Positions 34,511 through 45,529 of a stretch of 60,000 bases of DNA are shown here, piece by piece. The stretch is from Adiantum capillus-veneris. Its lineage: Eukaryota; Streptophyta; Polypodiopsida; Polypodiales; Pteridaceae. The notes beneath the pieces are model-generated. The model saw nothing but the letters and a program-made list of their open reading frames with translations, was not told where the DNA came from and did not search any database. The stretch's first letter is position 1. Each line of letters opens with the position of its first letter. The translations under genes and the position numbers were made by a program. The DNA lies in the NCBI GenBank assembly GCA_014529385.2, contig CM043966.1:106531587-106591586 (forward strand), read 5' to 3'.

Positions 34511-36137
34511 TGATGGGGCCTTTTCACAAGCCAAGCTCCCATACCCCTCTTCTCTCGTCCCCACCCCATGAAAACCCCCTCTTATGGAGGGAGTGATAAA
34601 AGGCATTGGAAAAAGTAAGAAAAAAATAAAGTATGATTATGTAAATATATAAGAAAGGTAAAATAGGCCACCTCATGCCTGCGGGGTAGCCCATCCCCAC
34701 CTTGCCTCCTTTTTCTTCACTGTTGCCCCGCCGGGTGTCCCTTTTCCTCTCCTCCACTCAAAAGGTCAACCCCCTCTCTCTTCCCCTTGTCCTTTCTCCT
34801 TTCTCTCTCCCCTCAAGCTACCCCACCTCTCATCAATAATGCATTATAACTCACCAATAATGCACCCTAACTCACATGCAACTTACCCTATCTTCCAAAA
34901 TAGTATACCCCACCCCCTCTTTCTCTCTCCTATCATATCCCATGACCCAAATACCCCCCTCTCTCTCTAAAGGGAGCCATGTCTCTTGTCTTGTAGCTAA
35001 ATAACCTCCCCCACACTCACACACACTCAGTTTCACTGAAAAAGGTGCCCACAGACCCATCCCCACCTGGTGGTTACCTGATTTTTCTTGTGTTCACACA
35101 CATCTGCACACAGATTCACCTCTGAACACACTCCCCTCTCTCCCCTCTTGTAATTACTTTATTCTCCATGTCACCTCTCACTTTTTTCATCAACCCATCT
35201 CTCTCTCTTAGTCTCTCTCTCATGAGACTGCTGTTCTGGCACATATACACACAGCCAGACAAGTGGGGCCCACAGTCACATGGCCTATGTAGATAATGAT
35301 TTCTTCATTTCTAAATTCTAGAATTTCTCCCCCCTCCTCCCCTATATAAAGAGGGGTCACCATCACACTAATAATACACACCATCACCAAAGAGTACACT
35401 ATGCACTGTGTCTGCCTAGTACACACACACACATACACACCATTACCAAAGAGTACACTATGCACTGTGTGTGCCTAGTACACACACACACACACCCACA
35501 CCATCACCATCACCGCAATCACCATACTCGTCTTGAGCATGACCTCTACACCCTTGGGCTATGGAAGATGAAGGGAAACTAAATGAAGGATGATGGCCAT
35601 AACCCTCGTGCGAGTCTTCGCCATCAACTCCCACCTATTCGCCATGTGCTCTACCACGCTCTCCCTTCTCATTCCCCTACCCTATGCTCCCCATTTCATC
35701 GCCTTATTCTCTAAATAAAGCTTGAGGTTTTGTGAGTATGTTTTCTTGCAATGTTTTTCCCATGTGAGGTGTGCGGAATCGCCACCTAGTCTTGTGTTTG
35801 GAGTGAGCTCGTGTATGTGTGAAGGGTGTGCGGATTCGCCATCCTTGTGTGGTGCCTAAGTACTAAGCCGCTATACCCCCTCCCTCACTCTCTCACTCTC
35901 TCTCTCTCTCTCTCTCTCACTCTCACTTGATCTCATTCCCTTTCCTCTTCATCATTACTCCCAAGCATCCATCTCTCTTGGATGAAAACTTTGTTATGGT
36001 GGTGTGTTGTTTGCGTCCTAGCCGCTGAAGCTAGGTGGTGCCCCCTCTTTGCTTTACCATGACAGGCTCGAGGCGCACCATTCGGTCCCCGGTGTTTTAG
36101 AGGCTGTCGGGGTTCGGGGTTCACTTTGCTCCCGTCA
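34511..36137 (+). repeat. 3' LTR of element C
   Basis: Matches 26989-28616 throughout. Differences are single bases and small length changes in the CA and CT runs. It ends CTCCCGTCA, followed by the repeated CCGT. Confidence 0.93.
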
Positions 36138-36145
36138 CCGTAACA

Positions 36146-36150
36146 ACAAC
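36146..36150. repeat. Right target duplication of element B
   Basis: ACAAC against GCAAC at 18354-18358. After it, A's gag continues in frame from the interrupted codon region (GATATGGCAAC / TAACCATGCC). Confidence 0.7.
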
Positions 36151-36727
36151 TAACCATGCCACGTCTTCAGTTGAGGTAGCTACTTATGGAGTGAAAATTG
36201 AGCATCTTAGTGATGAAGAGGTAAGTGATCACCATGGTAGGCTTTGTCCAAATATCATGGAATTAGCTAAAAGAGGAAATCTTACAAAAAAGATTCTACG
36301 TGAAGAAGGTGATTGCATACTTCTAGACACAGGGTGGAGTGATCCAGTTCATTCAATGTCCGTGAATGCCTACATCACAAACTGCCAAAGCCATGAAGCC
36401 ATTGTAGAAAAAAATCATAGGCGTGAAAATGGTGAAGGGCCTTCAAAAAGAGCTACAAGAAGTGGAGGGAGGAATGATGTAGCACCTTTGAGAGCACCAC
36501 CAACACAAGAGGCACCTTCACCAGAAGTGACCATGAGGGAGTCTACAACAAGGAAGAAGAAGGAGCCAACAAAAGGTAGGCCAAAAGGACCAATTTACAA
36601 ACTACAATCACACATTGAGCTTTCTACCGACTTGAAGAAAGTGCTAGAGGAGAGGATTTTGAATAGAAAGATTGAGTTTACTTTGGGGAAGGTGCTTGGC
36701 ATAGCCAAGTGTGAATTCCATGAATAA
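36151..36727 (+). pseudogene. Element A gag-protease region, second part
   Basis: Resumes the frame cut at 18358: VEVATYGVKIEHLSDEEV, CPNIMELAKRGNLTKKIL, then a basic linker (RATRSGGRNDVAPLRAPP, TRKKKEPTKGRPKGP) and YKLQSHIELSTDLKKVLEERIL. It is open for 178 codons and is one of the better preserved parts of A. The function of this region between nucleocapsid and protease is unknown to me. Confidence 0.7.
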
Positions 36728-37433
36728 ATTATCAACATCATCAAGAGAAAGAAGCAAACACTTGGGGAGTCTATTCGCCCACAAGATGAAGGCGATATTG
36801 TGAAGACACAAGGAGTACACTTTAATGCTAGATAAAATAATGAAGCTATGGTAGGATGACTCACCATTCTTCTTGGAATGTAAGACAAATGAAATTTGCT
36901 GATGATAGGGAAGAATCAAAGAATTCCTAGGAGCTTCTAAAAGCCACCGGGCGCGGGCTACTACAGAGACATTGGTCAAGGTAGGTGATCTTGAAGAACC
37001 ATTTGTTTCCTTAATCGACCATGCTTCTAAAATAAATATAATGTTAAAATTTCTTTACAACAAATGTAAATGGTCAGTGGACACAGAACATGGTTGGATG
37101 GCTAGAGTGGAAAAAAAATCATCGGGTGAATTGTATGCAACATGTCCAAGTGTAAAGGTGACAATAGGTGATGTAAAGGTTGAACAAACTTCTTTATACG
37201 GGACACATCTTCATATCATCTTTTCCTTGGGCAGCCCTACATTGTGGAAGTTTGAATGGAAACAAAGGTAATGGATGATGGTTCAGCTTATGCTAGGATA
37301 CGAAGCAAAGATGGTAAACGTGTTGCTCAATTTCTCACAGTTTGTGTAAACCATGAAATAAATTGTGACAACCTCAGAGATCATCCTCTACCACAAAGGT
37401 GAGTAAAGAATTTCATGATCATAGTGGAATGAT
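36728..37433 (+). pseudogene. Element A aspartic protease, decayed
   Basis: After a stop-rich stretch, the frame at 36972-37271 reads PFVSLIDHASKINIMLKFLYN (Asp at 37017-37019), then DTEHGWMARVEKKSSGELYATCPSVKVTIGDVKVEQTSLY, a retropepsin-like fold. The flap-proximal signature is DHAS in place of the common DTG/DSG/DGG. Further text in other frames continues the domain (for example WMMVQLMLGYEAKMVNVLLNFSQFV in part). It is frameshifted and cannot be translated as one protein. Confidence 0.7.
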
Positions 37434-38049
37434 GTGTTCTTGCCAAGTACCATTATAAAGTCGGATTACAGTGGTACCAAAAGAAAAAGGGTCTCGCTTG
37501 ATCCAAAAATAGGTGAAACTTTTTCAACGGGCTCCTTGGTAACAAGGAATGGATTAGTATGTTTTACAAAACTTGAAGATTTGAAGAGATGTGAGAGGCA
37601 GTATGTACATAATATAAAAATAAGCATGATAGAGAGTGGGTTGCTAGAGCCTATTGAAATTGTTTGGGTTTGTGTGAGCAAGTTCTTTTTGTAGATACTA
37701 TGGGTGGGCTAGATGCTATAATGGACTCTAGTTTGCATCTTGAAAATGAAGTTGTGGAAGTATTCTCTGTGGAAATGTATCAAGTCATAAAAGCCTTTAA
37801 AGAAAACCAATGTTTCAAGCAAGTAGTTGGCCCAGAAATCTATGTTGAAACTAAATATAAGAGTGCAGCAAAGAAGGTGAAACCAGTAGCTTCTTTCTTA
37901 CCACCCAGCAAAATGGAAAAGATTGAGCAGGATTCTTTGCAACCAAGTTTGAGGAATCCTAAAAATATTGGGTATGCCTTCATAAAGGAGTCTTTCAAGA
38001 GTTGTGGATTGGCTGCTAGGAGTTTCTAACACAAGACAAGACAAAGTGC
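37434..38049 (+). pseudogene. Element A protease-reverse transcriptase linker
   Basis: Two plus frames, 37434-37694 and 37664-38029, overlap and together form a linker ahead of reverse transcriptase (NGLVCFTKLEDLKRCERQYV; IYVETKYKSAAKKVKPVAS). No catalytic motif. The frame change lies near 37670. Confidence 0.55.
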
Positions 38050-38905
38050 TTTAAAGAAATGCTTGCAAAGCATGGAAGGCTTTTGTATTTGAGCCACATG
38101 AGATAGGATGTGTTGATCCTTCTATTGTAGCTCCTATGGTAATTTACAATACCTCATGCTCCTTGGAATTTTTGGCATATTCCGGTTCCAAAGGCTCATT
38201 TGCCAAAGTTAGTAGAGCTATTGAATGAAAAGATAAAAATGGGGATTTTGGACCCTTCTTGTGCTCCATACTCAAATAGGTGGTTCACAGTTTCAAAGAA
38301 GAATGGTTCTCTATGCTTCATCCAAGATGTGCAACCAATGAACAAGGTGACAATAAAAAATTTAGGTATAGGTCTAATTTTGAATGATTTTGTTGAGGCA
38401 TTTGTAGGGAGGAAAGTCTACTCAATAGGGGACCTCTACTCAGGGTAGTAGCAATTTCAACTTGCAATTGAAAGCAGAGACTTAACAACCATGAGGACAC
38501 CTTTAAGTTTGGTAAGAATGTGTACCTTGTTGGAGGGAGCAACCAATTCGGTTGCCTATATGATGAAATGGGATGAATAAGGTCTTACGTGACTTTATTC
38601 CGCAAATCACAATGCCTTTCATTGATGATTTCTCTATCAAAGGATGTGAAGAAAGTGAGAAATATGAAGCTTTGGATCTCAGTGGGTGCTGCAGGTTTGT
38701 GGAAAATCACATAAATGATTGTGATAAAATTTTGTCTAGGTTGGAGGAAGTGAATCTTACTTTTTCAATGAAAAAGTCTATGTTTCGTGTTAATGAAGTT
38801 CTCATTGTGGGGCATATGTGCATGCCATATGGTAGGAAACCTTGTCCAACAAAGGTAGATGTCATCCAAAGAATGAAAGAAACATGCACTAGCAAACACT
38901 GAGGT
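38050..38905 (+). pseudogene. Element A reverse transcriptase
   Basis: Motifs in order: LNEKIKMGILDPSCAPYSNRWF, the fingers motif SLCFIQDVQPMNKVTIKN, the palm motif VYSIGDLYSG then a stop, LAIESRDLTTMRTPLSLVRM, and the catalytic ITMPFIDDFSIKG with FIDD at 38618-38629, then LTFSMKKSMFRVNEVLIVGHMC. Two main frames with at least one stop (38448) and a frameshift near 38560. The wording differs clearly from B and C, so A belongs to another gypsy lineage. Confidence 0.8.
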
Positions 38906-39505
38906 TAGAAGATTTCTGGGAGCATGTGTCTTTTATGTTATTTGGATTCCACATTATGCACATGTAGTTGATCCTCTTTATCAATTTCTTAGAAAGAGTA
39001 AAAAGTTTAAATGGAAAAATGCACATGTAAAATCCATGAAAAAACTAAAGGAGTTACTCCAATCAGCACCAACTTTGAGAAAGATAGACTATGAATGTAA
39101 AAGGCCAGTAGTTGTGATAGTAGACACCCATCCTACAGGAATTGGAAGGGAAATAGGGCAAGACAATGAAGAAGGACACAGGTATGTGGTGAATTTGGAT
39201 CAAAGGTACTAAGTGCTCACCAAAGAAACTATCCATAAATGAAGAGAGAGTATGGGGTATGGTTATAGCCTTGAAAAATGGAAAAGAGTACCTAATTGGT
39301 GCATGTCTGGTTGTAGAAGCAGATTGTCTACCACTTCTTGGGATGATTACAATCTTCTCAACGCCAGACATTGCTATGGTGCAATGGATTGCCTACATTA
39401 AGTCCTTAAATCCTAAGATTAAGCACATTTCAAGTAAGGACAATATAGTGGCAGATATGCTATCAAGGGAAAGGTATGAAGATGAGTCAACAGATGATTG
39501 ATGAT
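38906..39505 (+). pseudogene. Element A RNase H, decayed
   Basis: Pieces in shifted frames: VVIVDTHPTGIGREIGQDNEEG (first Asp region), then at 39259-39501 VIALKNGKEYLIGACLVVEADCLPLLGMI and SLNPKIKHISSKDNIVADMLSRER, the usual C-terminal H..N..AD signature of gypsy RNase H. Stops and frameshifts throughout. Confidence 0.65.
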
Positions 39506-40740
39506 GATGTGGGCACAAAGTTCTATTCTATCTCTCTTGTCAAAGGTAACAATGTATGCATGTCTAATCCACTTAAATTGTCCTTGAAAGAGCTTTATGA
39601 AGGTGATTGGATTCTTATTGGAAGCTACTTGATTACTCTAACAAAATAGGATGATTGGTATGAACAAGAATTCAAGAGGATATGCAGGAAATCATATAGG
39701 TTCTTTTTGAGGGATGGTTACTTGTGGAAGAATCCTAAAAAAAAGGGTCTATGGGATGGACACAAGTAAATCTAATGCAAGAGTTTCATGAGACTCTATG
39801 GGCTGGACACAGGGGTGTGTGGGCAACCTTCTCCAAGTTGAAAGAAAAATACTGGTGAAAGGTTTTTATATAGATGTATCTCAATTGGTAGAGTTGTGTG
39901 TAACTTGTCAAATATATTCAAATGTCTGACATTGTGATGGGTTGCACCCTACATATCCACTAGCCATGCACTATAAATGGGTTGTGGATCTAGTCACAAT
40001 GCCTTTAGAACTCTTGCAGATGAAATACTTAGTTATTGCATGAGAGGACCTAACTAACTAGGTTGAAGGTAGAGCATTAAGATCCAAAACCACAAAAGTT
40101 GTATGCAAACTCCTTCTTGATGAGGTGACTTGCCGTTATGGTTGTTTGGGAAAGATCATTGCAGACAGAGGTGAGCTGGATATTGAGGAAGAAAGGGAGT
40201 TATTTTTCACATTAGGAATCAATATTTCCCTTACTACAACTTACAACCCTGAAGAAAATGGAAAGAGTGAAAGAGGGCATCCTCCATGATCATCAAAGTT
40301 TTGGCCAAGGCTTGCAAAGAAAGAGTTGGTGAGTGGCCAAAATTGTTTCCATATGCTTTATGGGATGATTGTATAACACATAGCTCAGTAATGCCAATTG
40401 AAGATACAATTTCCACATGGAATGTACTACCTTGGCAAGAGGGGCTTAGCAAGGAAGATCTCCTTGTATTGTGTATAAGACAACTAGAGAGAAGACCTGG
40501 AGACATTGAGGTTGAGAAAGAGCGACTGAAACATGCAACGTTGAAAAACAAGGACTCCTTTGATAAGCGACATTGGCTCATGAGAAAAGCACTTGACAAA
40601 GGTGATTGGATTTTAGTGTATGATAGTAGCCCTAATAACCAGCACACAGTCATCCGTAAGTTCTCAAAAAGATGGTTTGGACCGTATGTTACAAATCATG
40701 TGCATGAAAATGCTATTATAGCTTGTCTGAACTAGATGGC
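39506..40740 (+). pseudogene. Element A integrase, decayed
   Basis: Zinc-finger text HETLWAGHRGVWATFSKLKEKYW and ELCVTCQIYS, then the core: VVDLVTMPLELL with the first Asp, IIADRGELDIEEE with the second, and TYNPEENGKSERG with the Glu, spread over frames. The C-terminal frame 40286-40735 reads RVGEWPKLFPYALWDDCI, a basic helix, and KFSKRWFGPYVTNHVHENA (GPY module). It runs to within a few bases of the 3' LTR. No clear polypurine tract is seen. Confidence 0.7.
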
Positions 40741-40760
40741 ATAGAAGTAAAGGTTCCCAT

Positions 40761-42430
40761 TGCATTATTGAAAGGATGCCTATAAAACGTTTTTAAGGAG
40801 AAATGTCATGCTTGCATATTGCATGAGTTGTCCATTGGAATCAAATGCAAGTCTAGGCTAGGGGGATCACAAGAAGACTTTTGCTGCCATAAAGATATTC
40901 TATTTTGATTATTATTTTATAGATGGTTTCAATCCAAATTGAAAAAAGTATATAACGAGTTGATCTTTTTGCACTATTTTTATTTTTTTATTTGCAGACA
41001 CGGCTGATGAGATATGCTCAAAATGCAAGTGAGCTTTTTGTCCCTATTTTTATTTTTTTTATTTAGAGCCACGGTTGAGGAGATATGCTGAAATGGTGGA
41101 CCCCAATTTGTCCACATCATGAAAGGACAACCCATTTCAAACTTTGCCATCTCTTGTTCACATTGGCTCCTTTCTTTCTTGTGTAACCCTTCGGGATTCC
41201 CTTAACCTATAAAAGGGGACCTCTTCTTCCTTGAAAACCATTCATTAGAGAGTGAGAGGATTAATGCTACCTAATTGTACTTAACATAAACATAAGCCTA
41301 AGCCTACACTTGCTCCTTGAGACAGACTATCCAATCTTGTACGCAATCCTTATAAGATCAACTTTAATCAAAGAAGGACTTGGATTTGGTGCATCATTCA
41401 AGGCTGGAAGTACTCCCTCTCCTTCTCTCTCCACCATCAAATTGGCAAATAAATCTCAAAGGGTTATTAGACAAGGTGTGTTTTGATTTGTGATTTTGTT
41501 TGTTTCTTGATGTTTTGCTATTCATCTCTATCCCAATCCTTACCTCTATCTCTATCACTTAATATATTTCCTAACCTAGCTATTATCTACTTCTAATTGT
41601 ACACCCACCCTAATCTCTATCTTTACTTCTACTTATATCTCTATCCCTATAACTATATCTCTCGTGTCCTGATTGTTGAAAACATTCAAGCTACAACATT
41701 CCTCCAAATCTATGATCAATCTTTGTGGAGAGATATGCTAATGCATAAGGTGAGTATCCATATCTTTACACTCTCACAAATCTCTCTCACTCTTAGAAGC
41801 TTATTCTCTCTACAAACTCTAGGTTCTCATTGCTACGGGTACATCTCTCCCCGTAGTATCCTTATTGCCTACGGGCAAGAATATGTCTTGGGAGGGAAAA
41901 TTCTCTTCTCTTCACTTCTCTCACATCTACATTTCACATACTAGAAATATACTAGATGAATAATCCGCATGATGTGAATCTGTATTGCTTCCACTATGCA
42001 CGATTGATTACAATTAACATATGGATTAGCTGTAAAATATCTCTTTGGCCTAGAAAGGCTCAATGAAATACTTCTTTCATCAAATCCCATCATACTACCC
42101 CTTCTACGCTATAACTTTTCTTTTGATATAAGTGTAATTATTTTGCTATGAACCAAGAGTATTTGTACACACAATTGATCCCAATCACTAGACAAAACAT
42201 ATATAGCATAGTAAGCACAAAACTAAAGTTTCAAAGAACAATTTGTAGCTTGTTTTGTCGGCAAAGGTTGAATGTCATTAACTCATCTATTAACCCTTTC
42301 ACCCTAACTATGATAAGATATGATCAAAGCCTTGACATTTTCATCTTTGTACCGTATTGATTTTCTCTTTTGTGTTCTTTCTTTGTGTGTGTGAGTGCAA
42401 GAGAGAGACATTGGGGCTTCTTTGATTGCA
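40761..42430 (+). repeat. 3' LTR of element A
   Basis: Uninterrupted copy of the A LTR, with the TATA box at 41208-41215. Near 41620 it preserves the unoccupied sequence of the D insertion site (CTCTATCTTTACTTCTAC). Confidence 0.88.
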
Positions 42431-42509
42431 CTCCCTACTAAAATCTAGACTTCATTGCATCTATGGCATAACTCCTTCATATAGTTTTTGGAGTTACCTC
42501 ACAAATTCT

Positions 42510-43243
42510 CACAGCAAGACGCCCAATACTTTCCTGGAAAGACCGCAAACTTCTCGACATTGCACTAGATTCTCATTCCATTTTGGTACTCAAACAAAGT
42601 CCAAATGCTACAAAACTTTAGGAAGAGGTCTAAGACACCTAAGGACACAATACTATCAAGTTTGGTTGCAATAACATGAGGTACCAAAATCATGATTCAT
42701 CATGTGACAATGTCCTAGAAATTGTAACAGAACATACCAGAAAGGTTGTCGTATGGTCTAGGAACACTCTCCTATAGTTGAAATGTCAAAAAACAACCAA
42801 TAATACGATCAAAACATTTTAACATGTAGTCATGAGCCACAACATAATTGACAATGATTATACTTTAATGAAAGAGCAGTAGACAAGGAACACAATCCAA
42901 GTTTCATTTGGATTACTAGATCTCAAGAAAGATTGATTACAAAGCGTGTGACAGTAGGCGCTCTCAATCATACGCTCCAAAAATCAAAACTCTTTCCATT
43001 TACAAAAATAAGCTTTATACCTAGGGCTTGTTGGCCAATGGCTAGCTTTACATGGTTGAGACTCATTTATAGACTTTACAACTCAAATTTGGAATAAACA
43101 GACCCAAAGATTATCTAAGTAAAATCAGAGGTGCTTTTAGAGCTACAAGTTTTTTTGAAAATTTAATGATGGAAATCAAAAAAATTAGGGCTCAGGAAGA
43201 AGGGGTCAACTAGCATGGCGCCCGTCTTGTTCGAATGCCAACA
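42510..43243 (-). repeat. E-family LTR, copy 1
   Basis: Similar over about 730 bp to 55050-55805, sharing AACAAAGTCCAAATG, GGTCTAAGACAC, CAAGTTTGGTTGCAATA, ACATACCAGAAAGGTT, GGTCTAGGAACACTC and TATACCTAGGGCTTG. It ends GCCAACA. Unlike copy 2 it is not followed by a polypurine-type sequence, so it is probably a rearranged or solo copy. The left boundary, against element A, is not sharp. Confidence 0.65.
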
Positions 43244-43247
43244 TAGG

Positions 43248-43370
43248 TCAAGTTTCATCCTTACATATTTTTCATGTTCTCAAGGTCAAGAACTTTGTAT
43301 AGGTCATGTCAAGTTTCATCCTTACATATTTTTCATGTTCTCAAGGTCAAGAACTTTGTATAGGTAATGT
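43248..43370. repeat. 61-bp exact tandem duplication
   Basis: TCAAGTTTCATCCTTACATA and the following bases through TTTGTATAGGT occur twice in a row, almost without differences, so the duplication is recent compared with its surroundings. Confidence 0.92.
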
Positions 43371-43549
43371 GAGACACTACCTAGAGATCATGTGAGTCAT
43401 GTGTCTACTAAAGAGAGTGTCAATAAGGCTGATTTAGAGCATTCAGGAAGAGGTAGTCTTAGATGCAACATTTGAGCAAACATCTCCTATGAGAGAGCAA
43501 TATGAGTTATCATAGTGAGGGAGATATGATTGGTACCTCTAAAATACCA

Positions 43550-44019
43550 TATTCATGCGTTTACAATACCATTATACTAATGGTAGAGGAGCTAGAATAT
43601 ATGTGGATAACAATGATAGATGCTATGTTCATGAGGACTTGGGAAACCGTGAGTTTTGAGAGAAAGTAGAAGCCATTGAAGATGGAGAGCAGTTAACTGA
43701 TGAGAGCGGGTTTGCCTATCTTAGGACAAATAATCATGATCTTGTAGATGCAATGGGTATGACTAGACCAAAGGATAAAGTGGATGAGGGGTTAGAGAGA
43801 CTACCTTTGGAAAATGATTTGAGAGCTAAATTCATAGCCATGAAAGAGCTTGGGAGAGTGCTTATTGATAATCCTAGTCTGGGACTATATAAGTTTTTGA
43901 CCAAAGGGGGAGAAAAATATTACATTAGGGAAGACGTGAACTTAGAGGAGCTTAGAAACACAAAGAGGATTACATGTACATCTATCATTTTGAAATGGAG
44001 AAATCACCTATTATGGTAG
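43550..44019 (+). pseudogene. Unrecognised coding remnant
   Basis: One plus frame stays open for about 155 codons apart from one stop near 43660. It includes YHYTNGRGARIYVDNNDRCY, DLVDAMGMTRPKDKVDEGLE, NDLRAKFIAMKELGRVLIDN and GGEKYYIREDVNLEELRN. The mixed charge and helical pattern are protein-like, and the orientation is opposite to the surrounding X/E elements. I do not recognise a family, and no LTR can be tied to it. Confidence 0.4.
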
Positions 44020-44146
44020 ACAATAATGGGCATGGGTTTAATAAGTACACGAATGTGGAAGACATGGAAAAAATTCATGTTGGGACGAACCATTCTCTAT
44101 CATTTACCTAAACCAAATAGCTAGTAGAAAGCCAGCCCAGGAGAGG

Positions 44147-44290
44147 TAAGCCTTATGGATCAAGTCACAAGGATTCCACCACATGTAGAGAACACACACA
44201 TGATAGGGCCACTAGAAATCGAGCCTAGGGAGAGGGAAGCCTTATGGATCAAGTCACAAGGATTCCACCACATGTAGAGAGCATACGCAT
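44147..44290. repeat. Direct repeat of ~50 bp
   Basis: AAGCCTTATGGATCAAGTCA through CCACCACATGTAGAGA occurs at about 44148 and 44237. Confidence 0.9.
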
Positions 44291-44559
44291 GACAAATTCA
44301 GTATCATCACGAGCCACAAATCCCAGAGTGAGAGAGAGTAACTTTCTAGAACCAAATCCTATGAGAGGTGGCTTTGTGGGTCTCTCCAAATGCCAAGCCT
44401 CTCTATCTTATTATAGTGACAATGAGAACCACAAACATAAACGTCATACCATGGGATGGAGGCTACAAGAGGCTATCAATGTTTTGAAAAACACACTCAA
44501 TCTCTATCTACTTGAAGCTACACTCAACAGCATGCCAGACAGCAATTGCTAATTATGAC

Positions 44560-45330
44560 ACTACAAAAAAATCTTAGCAATTCACCAAGCAAACAAAGTC
44601 CAAATGAGTCAAAATTTATAGGATGGGTAGACAACATCTAAAGACACATGCCCATGCTCTTAAATCCCCCCTTTTGACCAATTCTCGAAATCGTACTTAT
44701 TACCTAGATGGAAAATTTCACCTAACCATTTTTAGCTTAGAATGCACCCTAGAGTTTAGCAATGATGTCGTGACACCCCTTCAATTCATAAAATTCATTT
44801 TTGTTATGTGAATCCTAAGTTTTGAGTAGATTAAGGAGTAGGTGAGGAGCAACAAAAACACAATTTTACCACAAGAAAAGCACAATGTCATGAAGAGATT
44901 TCAATCATGAAAACGATGAAGCAAACCACACTTTAAACAAACAATTTATAAGGGATTTATGAGCTTGCACTTATCATCCAAAAAAGACTCCGCTAGGTTT
45001 TACAAAAATTGTCTTTTACACCTTAGCCAAAGATTTTGGGTTCAAAAATGAGAAACTTTCTAGCTCTTTTGTAGCATAAAATCTCATTAATACAATCTAG
45101 ATTTTAGATTTACACCTTAGCCAAAGATTTTGGGTTCAAAAATGAGAAACTTTCTAGCTCTTTTGTAGCATAAAATTTTATTTAATACAATCTAGAAGCA
45201 TTTAGCCCCACTCTATCTTGCTCATAATCACACAATTGTTTACAAATTAAGTCCAAAAATCAAATAATTACAAGGGCTTAAGGCTATAGATATCTAGATT
45301 GTTCAAAAAAATGAGAGATTACATCGTAGG

Positions 45331-45372
<42 letters not shown>

Positions 45373-45389
45373 TTAGCAGTGTGATAACA
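44560..45389 (-). repeat. X-family LTR, copy 1 (keeps the empty CACTA site)
   Basis: Shares AAAAAAGACTYCGCTAGG, TTTTGGGTTCAAAAATGAG, AAGTCCAAAAATCAAAT and AAGGGCTTAAGGCTATAG with 46210-46476, and continues past ATC (45323-45325) into GTAGGCTATATAT, which matches 53673 onward. It ends GTGATAACA at 45389. The left end is approximate. It contains a ~94-bp tandem duplication (45015-45200) and an (AT)n run (45332-45368). Confidence 0.75.
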
Positions 45390-45529
45390 TTTATCTTCCT
45401 CCTAGACTCAGTTGTCTATGACACAACTTCAGGGTATTGGTCCGGTTTGTGAGCCTTGCATTGCTTCTTTAGGGCTTCTAGAGCAACATAGTATTTGATT
45501 TGGATCTTCTTGTGGCTTTGGCTAGGAAC
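45390..45529 (-). pseudogene. Polypurine tract and 3' end of the X-family gene, copy 1
   Basis: On the minus strand, CTAGGAGGAAGATAAA (45405-45390) directly precedes the LTR, as a polypurine tract should. Upstream of it the minus frame reads KIQIKYYVALEALKKQCKAHK, matching the copy at 53.75-53.88 kb. Similarity stops at 45529. Confidence 0.6.

Larger units (their letters stand above)
26989..36137 (+). mobile_element. LTR retrotransposon C (Athila/Tat-type gypsy), inserted in B's 5' LTR
   Basis: LTRs 26989-28616 (1628 bp) and 34511-36137 (1627 bp), TGATGGGG...CTCCCGTCA, are close to 98% alike by eye. Target duplication CCGT (26985-26988 and 36138-36141), or 5 bp with one changed base. Primer site at 28619, polypurine tract AAAAGGGGAGGGCTAA at 34495-34510. 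Coding on the plus strand: gag, protease, reverse transcriptase with RNase H, a second archaeal-type RNase H, integrase. The second RNase H places it with the Tat part of the Athila/Tat group. It is the youngest element, but protease and reverse transcriptase are disabled. Confidence 0.93.
18359..36145 (-). mobile_element. LTR retrotransposon B (Ty3/gypsy, minus strand), carrying element C
   Basis: Left LTR 18359-18759 (401 bp). Right LTR 26592-26988 plus 36142-36145 (397+4 = 401 bp), split by C. Both start TGTAATGGCTATTGCC and end CGTAACA on the plus strand. The flanks are GCAAC (18354-18358) and ACAAC (36146-36150), a 5-bp target duplication with one change. Coding runs on the minus strand: gag, protease, reverse transcriptase, RNase H, integrase, then an extra 3' region. 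Without C it is about 8.6 kb. Coding sequence has stops, a 1-base deletion in the reverse transcriptase and an integrase active-site change. Confidence 0.9.
11380..42430 (+). mobile_element. LTR retrotransposon A (outer element, Ty3/gypsy-like, decayed)
   Basis: Terminal repeats 11380-17229 (interrupted by D) and 40761-42430 start TGCATTATTGAAAGGATG and end TTTGRTTGCA. After subtracting D, the left LTR is about 1685 bp against 1670 bp for the right. Gag is at 17344-18358 and 36151-36727, protease about 36958-37271, reverse transcriptase 38050-38905, RNase H about 39060-39500 and integrase about 39640-40740, all on the plus strand: the Ty3/gypsy order. The LTRs differ by roughly 10-15% by eye, so it is old. 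The flanks (TTTAA left, CTCCC right) do not form a target duplication, which may mean decay or a later rearrangement at an end. Confidence 0.85.

Noticed and set aside
11375-42435. A clean 5-bp target duplication for element A
   Set aside because: The flanks TTTAA and CTCCC do not match, so I do not claim one.
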